Assembly (NCBI GenBank): GCA_963727835.1
Contig: CAVSIB010000003.1
Location: forward strand, 1-40,257
From: G026625185 sp963727835
Lineage (GTDB): Bacteria > Desulfobacterota > WTBG01 > JAGOGO01
Length of the DNA: 40,257 nt
Direction of reading: 5' to 3'
Position numbers and translations under genes: made by a program. Numbering within the stretch: the stretch's first letter is position 1; each line of letters begins with the position of its first letter. The notes below the pieces were generated by a model. It made no database searches. It had not been told where the DNA came from and saw only the letters and a list, made by a program, of their open reading frames with translations. Shown piece by piece: positions 15,022-24,281 of the stretch.

Positions 15022-16640
15022 AAAAAAGTGAGGAAAATTTTCTAAAGATCAGGCATAAAGGGATATCTTGGAAAATTAACCCTCTGATACCATCGGGGTT
15101 TACAACCGAAGGTATCCTGTCTTCTCTGGGTAAAGAAAATCTTTCGGAAGACCTCCTCCTAAAAAAGACTGATACACGCCTCATTGTTAAAAGTAAGCTG
15201 GGTGACACCGGGTGCCCTTTAATCATAAAGGTATTTAAAAGACCCCACCTAAGCGATCAACTGAAATATCTCGTCCGATCTTCCCGAAGCAATCAAGAAT
15301 GGAAAATAGGACAAGCGTTATCACAGCGCAATATTTCTACTCCCCCCTTAGTGGCGTGCGGAGTATCACGAAGGTTTGGTTTATTAAAAAAAGATGTGGT
15401 TATTACCCATGAAGTTACTGCAGCTGAGCCCTTGATAAATTGGGTAGAAATCAATATTATCCAAAAACCGCTTCCTTTTTTTGAAAGGCAAGAAGTGATT
15501 CGATCCCTCGGCCGTTTTGTCAGAAGGATTCATGACCAAGGAATATTTTCAAAGGATTTTCATCAAGGCAATATTCTAATTCATGCTGAAAAAAACAGCC
15601 CTCCTTTATTGTATTTGATTGACTTGCATGCAATTCAGATAAAAAAAGAGCTTAATCTCAGGGAACGTATAAAAACCTTAGCTCAATTTAATAACTTTCG
15701 GATACCAATAGCCGATCGGCTGAGGTTCCTTAACGCTTATCTTAATGGGGAAAAGCAAGAGGAAATTTTAAAAAGAGCTTTTGCACAGGAAATAGGTTTA
15801 GCTTCTTTTACCAACTGGCAGAAGCTTTGGCAGAAGCGGAAGGAGCGCTCTCTTCGCCCCGGTAAAGGGTTCGAGAGGTTTGCAATGGGTGCTTGGAAAG
15901 GGATGATTCGGAAAGAATATTATTTAAAAAATTTCTTTCCCCTCTTAGATAAGTTGCGTGCGAACATGAAAGGAACAGACAGTTTGGTTAAAGAAGTCTT
16001 TTTTCAAGATAAGGCGAAAGATTTAATTATCCGATACTATAACCAAAACAGCTTTTTCTCTACGCTGAGGTCACTCTTTCAAATTTCTCCAGCCAAAAGA
16101 ATCTGGGTTACTATGCACAACCTGATCATGCGAGGAATCCCTACGCTTGTGCCCGTTGCTTTTGGTGAAAGAAAACGGTGGGGAATTTTACGGGATTGCT
16201 TTCTTGCCTTTGAAAAAATACCCGAGGCCACGTCAGGCGCCATTTTTTTAAAGGAATTATCAGAGATGCCCTTGATTGTTCAAAACACATCTTTTAAAAA
16301 AGGGTTTATCGTTCACCTTGCCCAATTGATTCGGTGGATGCATCAAACGGGGATTTGCCACAGAACCTTGAAGTCAATTGACATTGGTGTTACATTCGAT
16401 CATAAAAAGGTTTTGTTGCATGTGGTGGATGTGGACGGGATCATGATCAAGAAGAACGTAGGAATAAATGAAGTGGTTAAAGACCTAAAAAATATAAACC
16501 TATCCTTTTTGCACGTCCTTGAGCAAAATGACCAGAACTTTTTTTTCAAAATATATGCTTGGGGAAATACGTTTTTTAAGGACAACGAGAAAAAAATAAG
16601 AGATAAGATGCAAAAAAACTTTCCGCGAAACGCAGGATGA
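15018..16640 (+). CDS. Tandem Kdo/WaaP-like lipopolysaccharide kinase-fold protein
   Basis: A 540-residue protein with two protein-kinase-like units. In the first (about 60-250) the catalytic loop is KDFHQGNIL near residue 179 and the metal-binding step is LIDLHAI near 200, as in Kdo kinases and the InaA/WaaP family that phosphorylate lipopolysaccharide core sugars. The second (about 345-520) keeps the fold pattern (GIPTLVPVAFGERKRWG, RWMHQTGICHRTLKSIDIG, VVDVDGI), but its catalytic loop has His-Arg-Thr-Leu-Lys with no Asp, so it looks inactive or regulatory. Such doubled kinases are uncommon. Overlapping stop/start codons on both sides link it to the GT4 and GT39 genes. Expected role: phosphorylation of a lipid-linked glycan at the cytoplasmic membrane face. 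Confidence 0.78.
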   Translation: MKKSEENFLKIRHKGISWKINPLIPSGFTTEGILSSLGKENLSEDLLLKKTDTRLIVKSKLGDTGCPLIIKVFKRPHLSDQLKYLVRSSRSNQEWKIGQALSQRNISTPPLVACGVSRRFGLLKKDVVITHEVTAAEPLINWVEINIIQKPLPFFERQEVIRSLGRFVRRIHDQGIFSKDFHQGNILIHAEKNSPPLLYLIDLHAIQIKKELNLRERIKTLAQFNNFRIPIADRLRFLNAYLNGEKQEEILKRAFAQEIGLASFTNWQKLWQKRKERSLRPGKGFERFAMGAWKGMIRKEYYLKNFFPLLDKLRANMKGTDSLVKEVFFQDKAKDLIIRYYNQNSFFSTLRSLFQISPAKRIWVTMHNLIMRGIPTLVPVAFGERKRWGILRDCFLAFEKIPEATSGAIFLKELSEMPLIVQNTSFKKGFIVHLAQLIRWMHQTGICHRTLKSIDIGVTFDHKKVLLHVVDVDGIMIKKNVGINEVVKDLKNINLSFLHVLEQNDQNFFFKIYAWGNTFFKDNEKKIRDKMQKNFPRNAG

Positions 16641-18268
16641 ATAAAATGAGACTGCCGCGCACGTTTGACTTCAATTTCTCATCCGACCGTCTGAATATTC
16701 TCATGTTATTTTTTTTAGCTCTGATCGTTCGTTTTATCGCTTTAGGGCGAATCTACCTTATCTCCCGAGACGGTATTAAGTTTCTTGCGCTTGCCAAGTA
16801 TTATTTTGCCGGCTTTTTTTTTACAGGATTAGAAAATTCGTATCATCCCCTCTACCCCATATTAATTTCTTTGTGTGGGGGTGTAAGCGGAGATTTTGAA
16901 TTAGCCGGAAAACTCATTAGCCTTACGTTAAGCAGCGTTACGGTAATTTTTGTGTATTTAATTGGCAAAACCATTTACGATTCCAAAACCGGATTAATTG
17001 GAGGACTTTTTTTTATTGTGCAACCTCAATGCGTAATGTGCTCGGTGGATGTATTAAGTGATTCTACGTTTCTTTTCTTCTTTGTCCTTGCTTTCTATCT
17101 AGGAATAAAAGGGGGCACAGAAGAAAAAAAATACCCGTGGTGGTGTCTTGGAGCAGCGATATGCAGTGGGCTTGCTTATTTAACCCGCCCGGAAGGTATT
17201 TTTGTCGTCTTTTTTTTGCTGGGCTGGTATTTTTTGCAGTGGATTTTTCACAATAAAAAGATTGCTCATTTTTTGGCAGCCAGCGGTATTGTGTTTTGCG
17301 CGTTTTTTCTTGTGGCGACCCCGTATATCCTTTTTATAAAAAATCACACCGGCACATGGCAGATCTCAATGAAGACATCGGTTGTTTCGATGGTTAGATC
17401 TTTGCAAAAAGCAAAAGAGGAGAATACCGCAACAAAGGTAATCCCTTCTCCTCCTTCTCCAAAAGCTGTAGATGTCAAAGTGGCCGCACCGGTGCAATCC
17501 AAAGAACGCGCTGATGCGCAGGCGCTCTCGCCAATAAAACCAAGAGAGCCATTTCAAGGGGGGAATATTTGGAAAAGCATGATCTATCCCCCTCTCAAAT
17601 TTATCGAGACCTACCATTTTCTTCTCTTCTTGTTTTTACTTTTTGGAGTCTGGGCAGAAATAAAAAGAAAAGAACGGACGTTGGGAGTAGTTCTCGTGCT
17701 GTTTGTCGCAACTTATCTTTTGGGCTTGAGTTATCTTTATTATACTGTTTCCTATGTGAGCCGGCGTCATTTTCTTTCTGCGATTATCATCAGCTTGCCC
17801 GTGGCGGGCGCTGGTTTTTGGGAATTCCAAAGGCAGTTATCGAATTGGTGGATGATGCCTTGGAACTTTACAGGGAGCAAAAAAATAGCATCTCATTCAG
17901 CAGTAATTATTTTGCTGATCACGCTGTTAATTCTTCTTCCCACGACGTTGAAGCCGCAAGGCAAAGATAAGCTTCCTTTAAAACAGGTTGCTTTTTGGAT
18001 CAAGGAGAATAAAAAGAAACCCACTCCGATGATTATGAGCAACGAGCCTTTGGTGGGGTATTATGCGGGAGGAAACAACCTCTTGATTCCGGCTTTGAGT
18101 TATCCTGATTTTGTGAATTATATTAACACGGGACAGGTTGATTATCTGGTATTTTCGGAGAGGGATATTAACAACGGGAAAAAATTTTTGCACCTGCTTC
18201 AACCGAAAAAATTTAAGAGAGTTGATTTTGAGAATAAGAAAGTTTTGGTTTATGAAGTTTTACGCTAA
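16637..18268 (+). CDS. GT39/ArnT-type integral membrane glycosyltransferase
   Basis: A 543-residue polytopic membrane protein, about ten spans, of the dolichyl/polyprenyl-phosphate-mannose transferase clan (PMT_2/ArnT-like). The first periplasmic loop holds Arg-Asp-Gly (SRDGIKFLALAK, near 46) with the catalytic-type Asp, followed by HPLYPILISL and the second-helix set ending SDSTFLFFFVL. A Pro/Ala/Lys-rich insertion (about 270-315, PSPPSPKAVDVKVAAP...) forms an unusual extended loop between spans. A soluble C-terminal domain ends KKVLVYEVLR. It transfers a sugar from a polyprenyl-phosphate donor to a lipid or protein on the periplasmic side. The start ATG overlaps the previous stop, so it is the third member of a coupled set. 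Confidence 0.85.
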   Translation: MNKMRLPRTFDFNFSSDRLNILMLFFLALIVRFIALGRIYLISRDGIKFLALAKYYFAGFFFTGLENSYHPLYPILISLCGGVSGDFELAGKLISLTLSSVTVIFVYLIGKTIYDSKTGLIGGLFFIVQPQCVMCSVDVLSDSTFLFFFVLAFYLGIKGGTEEKKYPWWCLGAAICSGLAYLTRPEGIFVVFFLLGWYFLQWIFHNKKIAHFLAASGIVFCAFFLVATPYILFIKNHTGTWQISMKTSVVSMVRSLQKAKEENTATKVIPSPPSPKAVDVKVAAPVQSKERADAQALSPIKPREPFQGGNIWKSMIYPPLKFIETYHFLLFLFLLFGVWAEIKRKERTLGVVLVLFVATYLLGLSYLYYTVSYVSRRHFLSAIIISLPVAGAGFWEFQRQLSNWWMMPWNFTGSKKIASHSAVIILLITLLILLPTTLKPQGKDKLPLKQVAFWIKENKKKPTPMIMSNEPLVGYYAGGNNLLIPALSYPDFVNYINTGQVDYLVFSERDINNGKKFLHLLQPKKFKRVDFENKKVLVYEVLR

Positions 18269-18338
18269 GTGTTGTAGTAAGGAGGGGGCGAACAAACAAA
18301 ATCAGTTTTAAAAAACCACCTGTACTCAATGACTGAGG

Positions 18339-18366
18339 TTGCGTCAAAATGAAGTCTGGGTATATA
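18339..18366 (+). promoter_or_regulatory. Sigma-70-type promoter ahead of the WbpB-WbpD gene
   Basis: TTGCGT (18339-18344), a 16-base spacer, and TATATA (18361-18366) lie 40 bases before the ATG at 18407. This would give the oxidoreductase/acetyltransferase gene its own transcription start, separate from the GT4-kinase-GT39 set. An AAAGGAG ribosome binding site (18394-18400) follows. Confidence 0.42.
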
Positions 18367-18406
18367 TATTGTAGAAAGGGAAAGGCCTTTACAAAAGGAG
18401 ATCATA

Positions 18407-20009
18407 ATGGGAAAAAAGATTAATAAAAAAAACATTGCTTGTATTGGTGCAGGCTACTGGGGAAAAAATTTAGTCCGCAATTTCGCCGCGCTCGGCGTGT
18501 TACACACTATTTGTGACCTTGATGGTGAAACATTAAAAGAGTGTAAGGAGACCTACCCGGAGGTTTTAGTAAAAACAAATAGCAAGGAAGTTTTAAAAGA
18601 TTCTGCAATTCAAGGAGTGGTGATTGCTACTCCTGCAGAAACTCACTTTGCGCTGGTAAAACAAGCTCTAGATATGGGGAAGGATGTGCTGGTGGAAAAA
18701 CCATTGGCCTTAAGCGTGGGGGAAGGGGAGGAACTGGTTTCTCTTGCCCGGTTAAAAGAGAAAATTCTTATGGTGGGGCATATCCTTGCGTACCATCCGG
18801 GCATTTTAAAATTAGAAGAACTTGTGAGGCGAGGAGAACTAGGAAAGATTAATTATGTTTATTCAAACCGACTAAATTTAGGAAAGTTTCGGAAAGAAGA
18901 AAATATTCTCTGGAGCTTTGCACCGCACGACATTTCGGTCATTCTTATGCTTTTGGGGGAAATGCCCTTGGAGGTTTCAGCCTCTGGGGGGACTTTATCT
19001 TCAACCGGAAATTTTTGACGTTACGGTAACTAATATGCGGTTTGCGAGCGGTGTCCGGTCACATATTTTTGTAAGCTGGCTTCACCCCTTTAAAGAACAG
19101 AAACTTATCGTGGTCGGAGATAATAAAATGGCTGTTTTTGATGATGTTGCTCCCAAAGATAAATTACTGCTTTTTGAACATCGGATTGACTGGATTGACC
19201 GGCAGCCCGTTCCCCGGAAGGAAGATGCACGCATCATTGAACTATCCGGTGCTGAGCCTCTCAGCGAGGAGTGTGTTCAGTTTGTAAGAAGTATAGCGAC
19301 CCGCCAAAATCCTCCTACTGATGGTGAAGAGGGAGTGCGGGTTCTTAGAGTCTTGGAAGCCTCTCAGAAATCTTTAAAAAATAATGGCTTGGTTATCCCC
19401 TTGGCTAACGCCACCTCATCGCTTAAGTATTTTGTGCATGAGACATGTATTGTTGATGAAAACTGTTTTATTGGAGAAGGAACGAAGATCTGGCATTTTT
19501 CTCATATCATGGATGGGGCAGTGATTGGGGAAAACTGCTCCATTGGGCAAAATGTGTTTATCGGTCGCAAAGTAAGAATCGGTCATAACGTTAAAATCCA
19601 AAATAATGTCTCTGTCTTTGAAGCCGTAACACTTGAAGACAATGTCTTTTGTGGCCCTTCCTGCATTTTCACTAATGTGTTTAACCCTCGAAGCTCGATT
19701 TCCCGTAAGGACGAATTTCGCAATACTCTGGTGAAGGAAGGGGCGACAATTGGAGCTAACGCTACTATTGTTTGCGGAAATACCATAGGGCGATTTTCTT
19801 TTATTGGTGCGGGGGCAGTGATTACCGATGATGTGCCAGACTTTGCACTGGTGTATGGCAACCCCGGGAGGATTCACGGCTGGATGTGTGCCTGTGGATT
19901 TAAACTCTTGTTTTCTTCTTTATCCAAGAAAAAAGCACAGAGCGCGACGTGCTCTGCGTGCGGAAAGCTTTATAAAAAGACGGCCGACAAGATTTCTCAG
20001 GTAGGATGA
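18407..20009 (+). pseudogene. WbpB-WbpD-like fusion: Gfo/Idh/MocA oxidoreductase plus LbH N-acetyltransferase, frameshifted
   Basis: The N-terminal half is a Gfo/Idh/MocA dehydrogenase: CIGAGYWGKNLVRNFAALG (NAD fold), VEKPLALSVGEGEEL (Glu-Lys-Pro catalytic region), HILAYHPGILKLEELV. A left-handed beta-helix hexapeptide acetyltransferase starts near 19425 (IGEGTKIWHFSHIMDGAVIG, GATIGANATIVCGNTIG), and a CxC...CxxC zinc-ribbon-like tail closes it. These are two steps of UDP-2,3-diacetamido-sugar synthesis, as in P. aeruginosa O-antigen. The reading frame breaks at a six-G run (18986-18991): with five Gs, ASGG continues directly to LYLQPEIFDVTVTN and an intact 533-residue protein. This could be slippage, decay or a sequencing error. 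Confidence 0.85.
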
Positions 20010-20021
20010 AAGGTTGGAGGA

Positions 20022-21056
20022 ATGATGAAAAGAGGAGTTAAACTAAAGCTTTTTCTCGGTATTTTGAGCAGTGCCTTTTTTTTAGCGCTTGCCCTGCGCA
20101 ACGTGAACTTCGCCGAGCTTCTCAAGGCGTTAGCACAGGTTAATTATTTTTTTCTCATTCCTTCCTTAATCCTGACTTTTTTAGTTTATTGTTGTCGGGC
20201 CATACGATGGCACTATATGCTCATGCCCATTAAGCCGATAAAAATTTCTCGATTGTTTAAAATTACAGTTATCGGCTTTATGGTCAATAATATTCTTCCC
20301 ATAAGAATCGGGGAGTTAGTACGCGCTTATATCCTCGGAAAGAGAGAACGCTTGAGTAAAAGCCTTGCGTTTGCCACGATCATCATTGAGCGGCTTCTGG
20401 ACGGCTTGACCCTTCTTTCCTTTCTGATTCCCATTGTGCTCCTTTTTTCATTTCCCCGATGGTTGAAACAGACAGGCCTTGTTTTGCTGATTTTATATTT
20501 GGGGATAATCGTCTTTCTCTTTTTACTCAACTTTTTTTCCCAAAAACTCATTCAGATTTTTGAAAAACTGGTTTCGCCTTTTTCTCCCTGGTTTGCCCAG
20601 CGACTCGAAGGGATGCTCATGTCTTTTTGTGAAGGCCTTAAGATTTTTAAAACAAAGAGGCAGATTTTTTGGATCTGTTGTTTTTCTTGTTTTATCTGGG
20701 TGGGCGCTTCTTTAATCCTTATGGTCTTCCTTTATGCTTTCCATATTAACGTACCCTTTTATGCTTCCTTCCTTTTATTGGTCATTATCGCTACAGGAGT
20801 AGCCATCCCTTCTTCCCCTGGATTCATCGGAACGCTTCAGTTTTTCTGCGTAACCGGCTTAGCGCTCTTTGAAGTTCCGAAAAGCGAGGCGCTTGGATTT
20901 TCCATTGTTTACCATGCAAGTCAATACGTACCCGTAACGTTGCTCGGATTTTTCTTTATGTGGAAGGAACATCTTCATTTGAAGGAGATAACTGTAACCC
21001 AGGAAGAGGATGTCAAGGGTCACGAGCAAAGCGTGAAGCGTAAGGCGAAAGGGTGA
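20022..21056 (+). CDS. UPF0104/LPG-synthase-TM (YbhN/AglD-like) membrane protein
   Basis: A 344-residue protein with about eight spans, of the lysylphosphatidylglycerol synthase transmembrane family without the catalytic soluble domain. Landmarks: YCCRAIRWHYMLMPI, NNILPIRIGELVRAYILGKR, IIIERLLDGLTLL and, late, ATGVAIPSSPGFIGTLQFF. The Arg-Gly-Glu-type loop and 'P.s.P.g.G..q' motif are diagnostic. Bacterial homologues sit in polysaccharide or lipid-modification loci and are proposed to be lipid or glycolipid flippase-like. TTGGAGG precedes the ATG pair at 20022/20025. Only 12 bases separate it from the WbpB-WbpD stop, so it probably belongs to that unit and serves the glycan pathway. Confidence 0.85.
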   Translation: MMKRGVKLKLFLGILSSAFFLALALRNVNFAELLKALAQVNYFFLIPSLILTFLVYCCRAIRWHYMLMPIKPIKISRLFKITVIGFMVNNILPIRIGELVRAYILGKRERLSKSLAFATIIIERLLDGLTLLSFLIPIVLLFSFPRWLKQTGLVLLILYLGIIVFLFLLNFFSQKLIQIFEKLVSPFSPWFAQRLEGMLMSFCEGLKIFKTKRQIFWICCFSCFIWVGASLILMVFLYAFHINVPFYASFLLLVIIATGVAIPSSPGFIGTLQFFCVTGLALFEVPKSEALGFSIVYHASQYVPVTLLGFFFMWKEHLHLKEITVTQEEDVKGHEQSVKRKAKG

Positions 21057-21062
21057 AGGCCG

Positions 21063-21578
21063 TTAAACCTTGATGACAAAGGTTCTGGCGATTTTATCGT
21101 GCCAGCCCTGCTTGTTCGGATCAACAGCAATCCAGAAAAAACCCAAAAAGAAGATATAAAACGAGATCTGATAACCTATCCATCTCAGAAATGCCCGCCG
21201 GTAACCGATAAGTCTGCCTTCGGTGCTTACAACTTTTAGCCCGCAGATCATTTTTCCTATCGTTTGTCCGGTATATCCATAAAAATACGTGAAGTATGCG
21301 GCTTCAATAATAAGGCCGGCACAATAGATTAGGATAAGGGTTGTGAAAAAATTTTGGAAAGGAGAACCCCCCCCTTGAGTAATACGAGAAGCAAAGAAGA
21401 AAAGTAGACCAACTATACTGAGGACGGTTTTATCGATAAGATACGCAATACTTCTTACCCAAAAGCCACCTTTCTCCATTTCTGGGAAAAAGGATATAGA
21501 TTCTGAATGAGTAGTGCTCCAGATTCGAGGATATTCTTGGTCGAGCGCCGGGGTGGTTAAAAGTAAATCGGGAGTCAT
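21063..21578 (-). CDS. RDD-family membrane protein
   Basis: A 171-residue membrane protein. After a polar 35-residue leader it has the RDD signature: GGFWVRSIAYLIDKTVL (Arg and Asp in span 1), YTGQTIGKMICGLKVV (GQT-GK-GL motif) and RAFLRWIGY, ending with the common WHDKIARTFVIKV. RDD proteins are small transporters or ion-homeostasis factors of poorly known function. The eight-G run (plus-strand C at 21367-21374) falls inside the codons for QGGGSPF without disrupting the frame. It is transcribed away from a zinc-ribbon protein gene that starts at 22435; the 83-base gap suggests a two-gene operon. Its stop sits six bases from the stop of the convergent UPF0104 gene. Confidence 0.83.
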   Translation of the reverse strand: MTPDLLLTTPALDQEYPRIWSTTHSESISFFPEMEKGGFWVRSIAYLIDKTVLSIVGLLFFFASRITQGGGSPFQNFFTTLILIYCAGLIIEAAYFTYFYGYTGQTIGKMICGLKVVSTEGRLIGYRRAFLRWIGYQISFYIFFLGFFWIAVDPNKQGWHDKIARTFVIKV

Positions 21579-21661
21579 AGAATTTTTTTATTTTACAAAC
21601 GCTTTGTTTGTTGATTAATGTAATGCAGACACTTTTAAGTGGTTCTGCCCGGTTTTGAAGG

Positions 21662-22435
21662 TCAAGGGTTTATGTCTTCATGAATTCGCGCAATTTCCTC
21701 ATCATCAATAGGTTCGGTTTGAATTCTGCCCGGGGGTGCTTCTCCTAGAAATTGATCCTTTAACGGGTTTTGGATGCGCAGGATTTTCCCTCTTTCCTCG
21801 GAACTGAGTAATTCTTTGTCCCCTTCTTTTTTTCCGTTTTTTTCGTTAAGGAATACATCATCAATTGATAAGTCTACCTTCTCTTGCTCCTGTTCATCAG
21901 GGAGGAACAGTTCTTCATTCAAAGACAGAGCGCTCAGGGGAGGTGGGGTTTTCGTGAGGTCTTCGGGAAACTCGAAGTCCTCCACGTCACTTGGCGACAT
22001 TTTAATATCCCGGGGTTCTTCTCCCAGTGTTGGTAAGGGTAAGGTCCCTCCGTGTTTTGTTTCAAAAGAAAAGGCTGTTTTTAATTCTCCGCCTAATCCC
22101 TTTTCTTGCTCCTCAAATTTCACCTCAAAGGGTTCGGTAGAAAAATCCTGCTTTTTAATTTTTGGTTTCCCGGAAGGGGGAACAATGGGCAGCTCAGGGG
22201 GTTCATTCGTAAAAAGGGGGGAAGTTTTTTCCTGCAAAGTGTATGCGCTGATTGGTACTTCGGTGATGAGACCCGGCGGCGCTGGTTCCTTTTGCGGGAT
22301 TGGTCGGGGCTTGAAACCCCGAGTTTTTGATGAACTTAAACCGAGCTTTGCCTTTTCAGCAAGTAAGTCTTTACCGCATTTTTTACACGTATTCAGAGCA
22401 TCCGGCCCAAAATATCCGCATTTTGGACATTTCAT
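21662..22435 (-). CDS. Zinc-ribbon protein with long disordered acidic-proline tail
   Basis: A 257-residue protein. The first 22 residues form a zinc ribbon (MKCPKCGYFGPDALNTCKKC: Cys3, Cys6, Cys17, Cys20). The remainder is low complexity, rich in Glu, Pro, Ser and Lys with no membrane span (for example PPELPIVPPSGKPKIKK), and ends DDEEIARIHEDINP. It probably works as a scaffold or adaptor by binding a partner through the ribbon and tail. Zinc-ribbon/RDD neighbour pairs are seen in several bacteria, suggesting the two products cooperate, but I know of no experimental role. A long plus-strand frame over the same bases is an antisense shadow. Confidence 0.72.
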   Translation of the reverse strand: MKCPKCGYFGPDALNTCKKCGKDLLAEKAKLGLSSSKTRGFKPRPIPQKEPAPPGLITEVPISAYTLQEKTSPLFTNEPPELPIVPPSGKPKIKKQDFSTEPFEVKFEEQEKGLGGELKTAFSFETKHGGTLPLPTLGEEPRDIKMSPSDVEDFEFPEDLTKTPPPLSALSLNEELFLPDEQEQEKVDLSIDDVFLNEKNGKKEGDKELLSSEERGKILRIQNPLKDQFLGEAPPGRIQTEPIDDEEIARIHEDINP

Positions 22436-22959
22436 CTATTGCTCCCTCGCAATATGCACACCAATTTTTTATCCTATTATTACTTTTTTTGCTCAAAAGT
22501 CAAGATAAATAAAATAGAGCAGACAATGTTTTAACCATTTGAATATCTAATCTTTTTAAAAATAGTATTTTGTTTTTTCAAAAATTTTTGGTATGTACCA
22601 TAAAAAACAACTTGATTCTTCAGCTATTACCATCTATCAATAGTGTCTGACACAAGAGATGCTTCATCCCGCAGGGCGGGATAAAACAGGACTAGCTAGG
22701 CATTGTGTACATTCTAACTCCCCCGCCCATAGCAGGAGATGAAGAATCCCATTTTTTAAAATTGAGTAATACCACATTCTTGAATGCTTATTTTGGACAT
22801 CAATGACCTGTGATATCAGGAGGGGAGATGCGAGGAGAAGATAAAATAAAAACACTGCATGAGCAGTAAAGCTGGTGAGGTTTTTCTGATGAAGTAAGCA
22901 ACATCCCAGTATTTACTTTGTTTAAAAGCAGCCAAGCCTGTATCAAGGAGGGTCAGAGG
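22436..22959. other. Intergenic region with a dispersed hairpin repeat
   Basis: About 520 bases with no supported gene. It includes CACAAGAGATGCTT (22651-22664, shared with 8752-8765) followed by a perfect seven-base hairpin ATCCCGC/GCGGGAT (22666-22682). The rest is AT-rich and probably holds the promoters of the zinc-ribbon gene (leftward) and the two-span protein (rightward). Confidence 0.35.
22651..22682. repeat. Dispersed repeat copy with GC hairpin
   Basis: A second copy of the CACAAGAGATGCTT element, here joined to a perfect hairpin (ATCCCGC, three-base loop, GCGGGAT). The hairpin has no T-run, so termination is doubtful. Two related copies in 14 kb suggest a genome-wide intergenic repeat family. 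Confidence 0.4.
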
Positions 22960-23322
22960 ATGGATAAATTTTTTGGAATACCGTTGCGAAAAAATAAAAA
23001 AAGTGATGACGAGTTTGTCGAAGAAGTCAGGAAGGACATTCAAGGCCGAAAACATACCCGCATTATCTTGTCCGTCCTAGGTATCATTTTCTTCGTGCTG
23101 ATTATTTTTTGCCTCGTGTTATTAAAAGTTTCTGCAATGAAAAATTTACTGGGTGCGACACCTTATCAGTGGACAGGATTCTTTTTTGGATTCGGTTTTG
23201 GCTGTGTAGCTTTTGTCATCGGCATCAACTCTATCCTTGTTATTCTAAACTGGTGTGGCTGCTTCAAACACCACCGAACCGAAGAGCTTCTGGTAAAGTA
23301 TCATGATGAGCTGGAAAAATAG
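22960..23322 (+). CDS. Two-span membrane protein of unknown function
   Basis: A 120-residue protein: a charged cytosolic N-terminus (MDKFFGIPLRKNKKSDDEFV), a first helix (IILSVLGIIFFVLIIFCLVLL), a short loop and a second, Gly/Phe-rich helix (FFFGFGFGCVAFVIGINSIL), then a Cys-containing NWCGCFKH and a charged tail. I do not recognise a family. The start is ATG at 22960, with AAGGAGG nine bases upstream; a longer reading from 22918 would include non-coding leader. It is a lone gene between a repeat-containing gap and a convergent gene of unknown function. Confidence 0.65.
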   Translation: MDKFFGIPLRKNKKSDDEFVEEVRKDIQGRKHTRIILSVLGIIFFVLIIFCLVLLKVSAMKNLLGATPYQWTGFFFGFGFGCVAFVIGINSILVILNWCGCFKHHRTEELLVKYHDELEK

Positions 23323-23465
23323 ATGGGGAGAAGGTCTTAAGGATTTGCAGCAACCGTTTGCACCCTTATTGATTGGATAAGAAAATTTAGAGAGGAAATT
23401 AATGCTTGATCCAAAAGGTGATGTTACCCACCGTACCTCGAGGTGACATTTCAGGGAATATCTGA

Positions 23466-24188
23466 CTATTGTTTATCATTCGTAGGGTCATCCTCACAAC
23501 GTAAGTACTCATTTAAAATTTCGTTAACCGCATTGGTGATGTCCTCGGTAATAATCGAACCCCTACCTTTTTCAGCAGTTATTTTTTCGTATCTCCTCAC
23601 GATCCGATCCGCAATCCAAACCCCCAACTGAAATTTGTCCGGAGGAGATCCTGACTGGGGTTTCTCCACCGCCTTGATTATTCGTATGTTAATTTTTCCG
23701 CCGAGGTTTTTGTTCGTTGTCACTACGAACCACTTAAGACGTTGCGTCAAGTTGTTTCGGAGATGCTGTTCAATCAAATGCCTATGTTGTTGCATCAGGC
23801 TTTTTGGATCATAAAAGATGTCAATGGTTTTGAAAGCCCATGAGCGCTCAAGCAGTCGTAGGCCTAACTTCGCAATAGTAAAAATCATACAGATAGACCA
23901 GACGAGATCGTTGCGTGCCACTTCTCCAATATCAGCAATTTTAATTTTTGCACCTTTCGGTAACAATTCTGCAGGGACGATGGCATGTGAGATAAGCGCA
24001 ATGCCTTCATTGTTGCAAAGCGCTTGTTCAACCTGCGGAAGTAATGACTTGCCCCCTTGTTTCAGATTTCTAATGCGGCGAAGTCCACTGTTGTTAAACC
24101 TGTTTTGGTAAAAAGCAACTGCCGAAAAATTGTAGTGGCAGGCTGTGCTGACCGTTTGGATTTTCTCGTCACAAAAAATGAAAAGCAT
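23466..24188 (-). CDS. Orphan hypothetical protein, possibly DUF3800-like
   Basis: A 240-residue soluble protein. I do not recognise it firmly. The first residues MLFIFCDEKIQTVS with a Cys-Asp-Glu step and later FKTIDIFYDPKSLMQQHR are reminiscent of the acidic RNase H-like motifs of DUF3800 proteins, but the canonical Asp-Glu-Ser is absent, so this is weak. The C-terminal portion (PDKFQLGVWIADRIVRRYEK) is helical. I set the start at ATG 24188 because a near-consensus promoter (24237-24265, minus strand) leaves a sensible 40-base leader, whereas the upstream TTG at 24224 would be nearly leaderless. The promoter is divergent from that of the MBL gene. Confidence 0.6.
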   Translation of the reverse strand: MLFIFCDEKIQTVSTACHYNFSAVAFYQNRFNNSGLRRIRNLKQGGKSLLPQVEQALCNNEGIALISHAIVPAELLPKGAKIKIADIGEVARNDLVWSICMIFTIAKLGLRLLERSWAFKTIDIFYDPKSLMQQHRHLIEQHLRNNLTQRLKWFVVTTNKNLGGKINIRIIKAVEKPQSGSPPDKFQLGVWIADRIVRRYEKITAEKGRGSIITEDITNAVNEILNEYLRCEDDPTNDKQ

Positions 24189-24236
24189 AGCGAATGTTAG
24201 CTGATTGATTTCAACGTACCACAAGAATGTAAGAAA

Positions 24237-24265
24237 TTTTTATCAAAACCAGGAATTTTTGTCAA
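24237..24265 (-). promoter_or_regulatory. Promoter of the orphan 240-residue gene
   Basis: On the minus strand: TTGACA (24260-24265 complement), a 17-base spacer and TAAAAA (24237-24242 complement). The -35 is perfect and the spacing optimal. It is back-to-back with the rightward promoter at 24282, leaving only about 16 bases between the two -35 boxes, so one regulator could affect both units. Confidence 0.48.
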
Positions 24266-24281
24266 TTTAGTGGTTTGTAAC

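Noticed and set aside
21774..22508. 244-codon plus-strand open frame over the zinc-ribbon gene
   Set aside because: Antisense to a gene with a clear zinc ribbon; the translation is low-complexity Ser/Phe-rich with no motifs.
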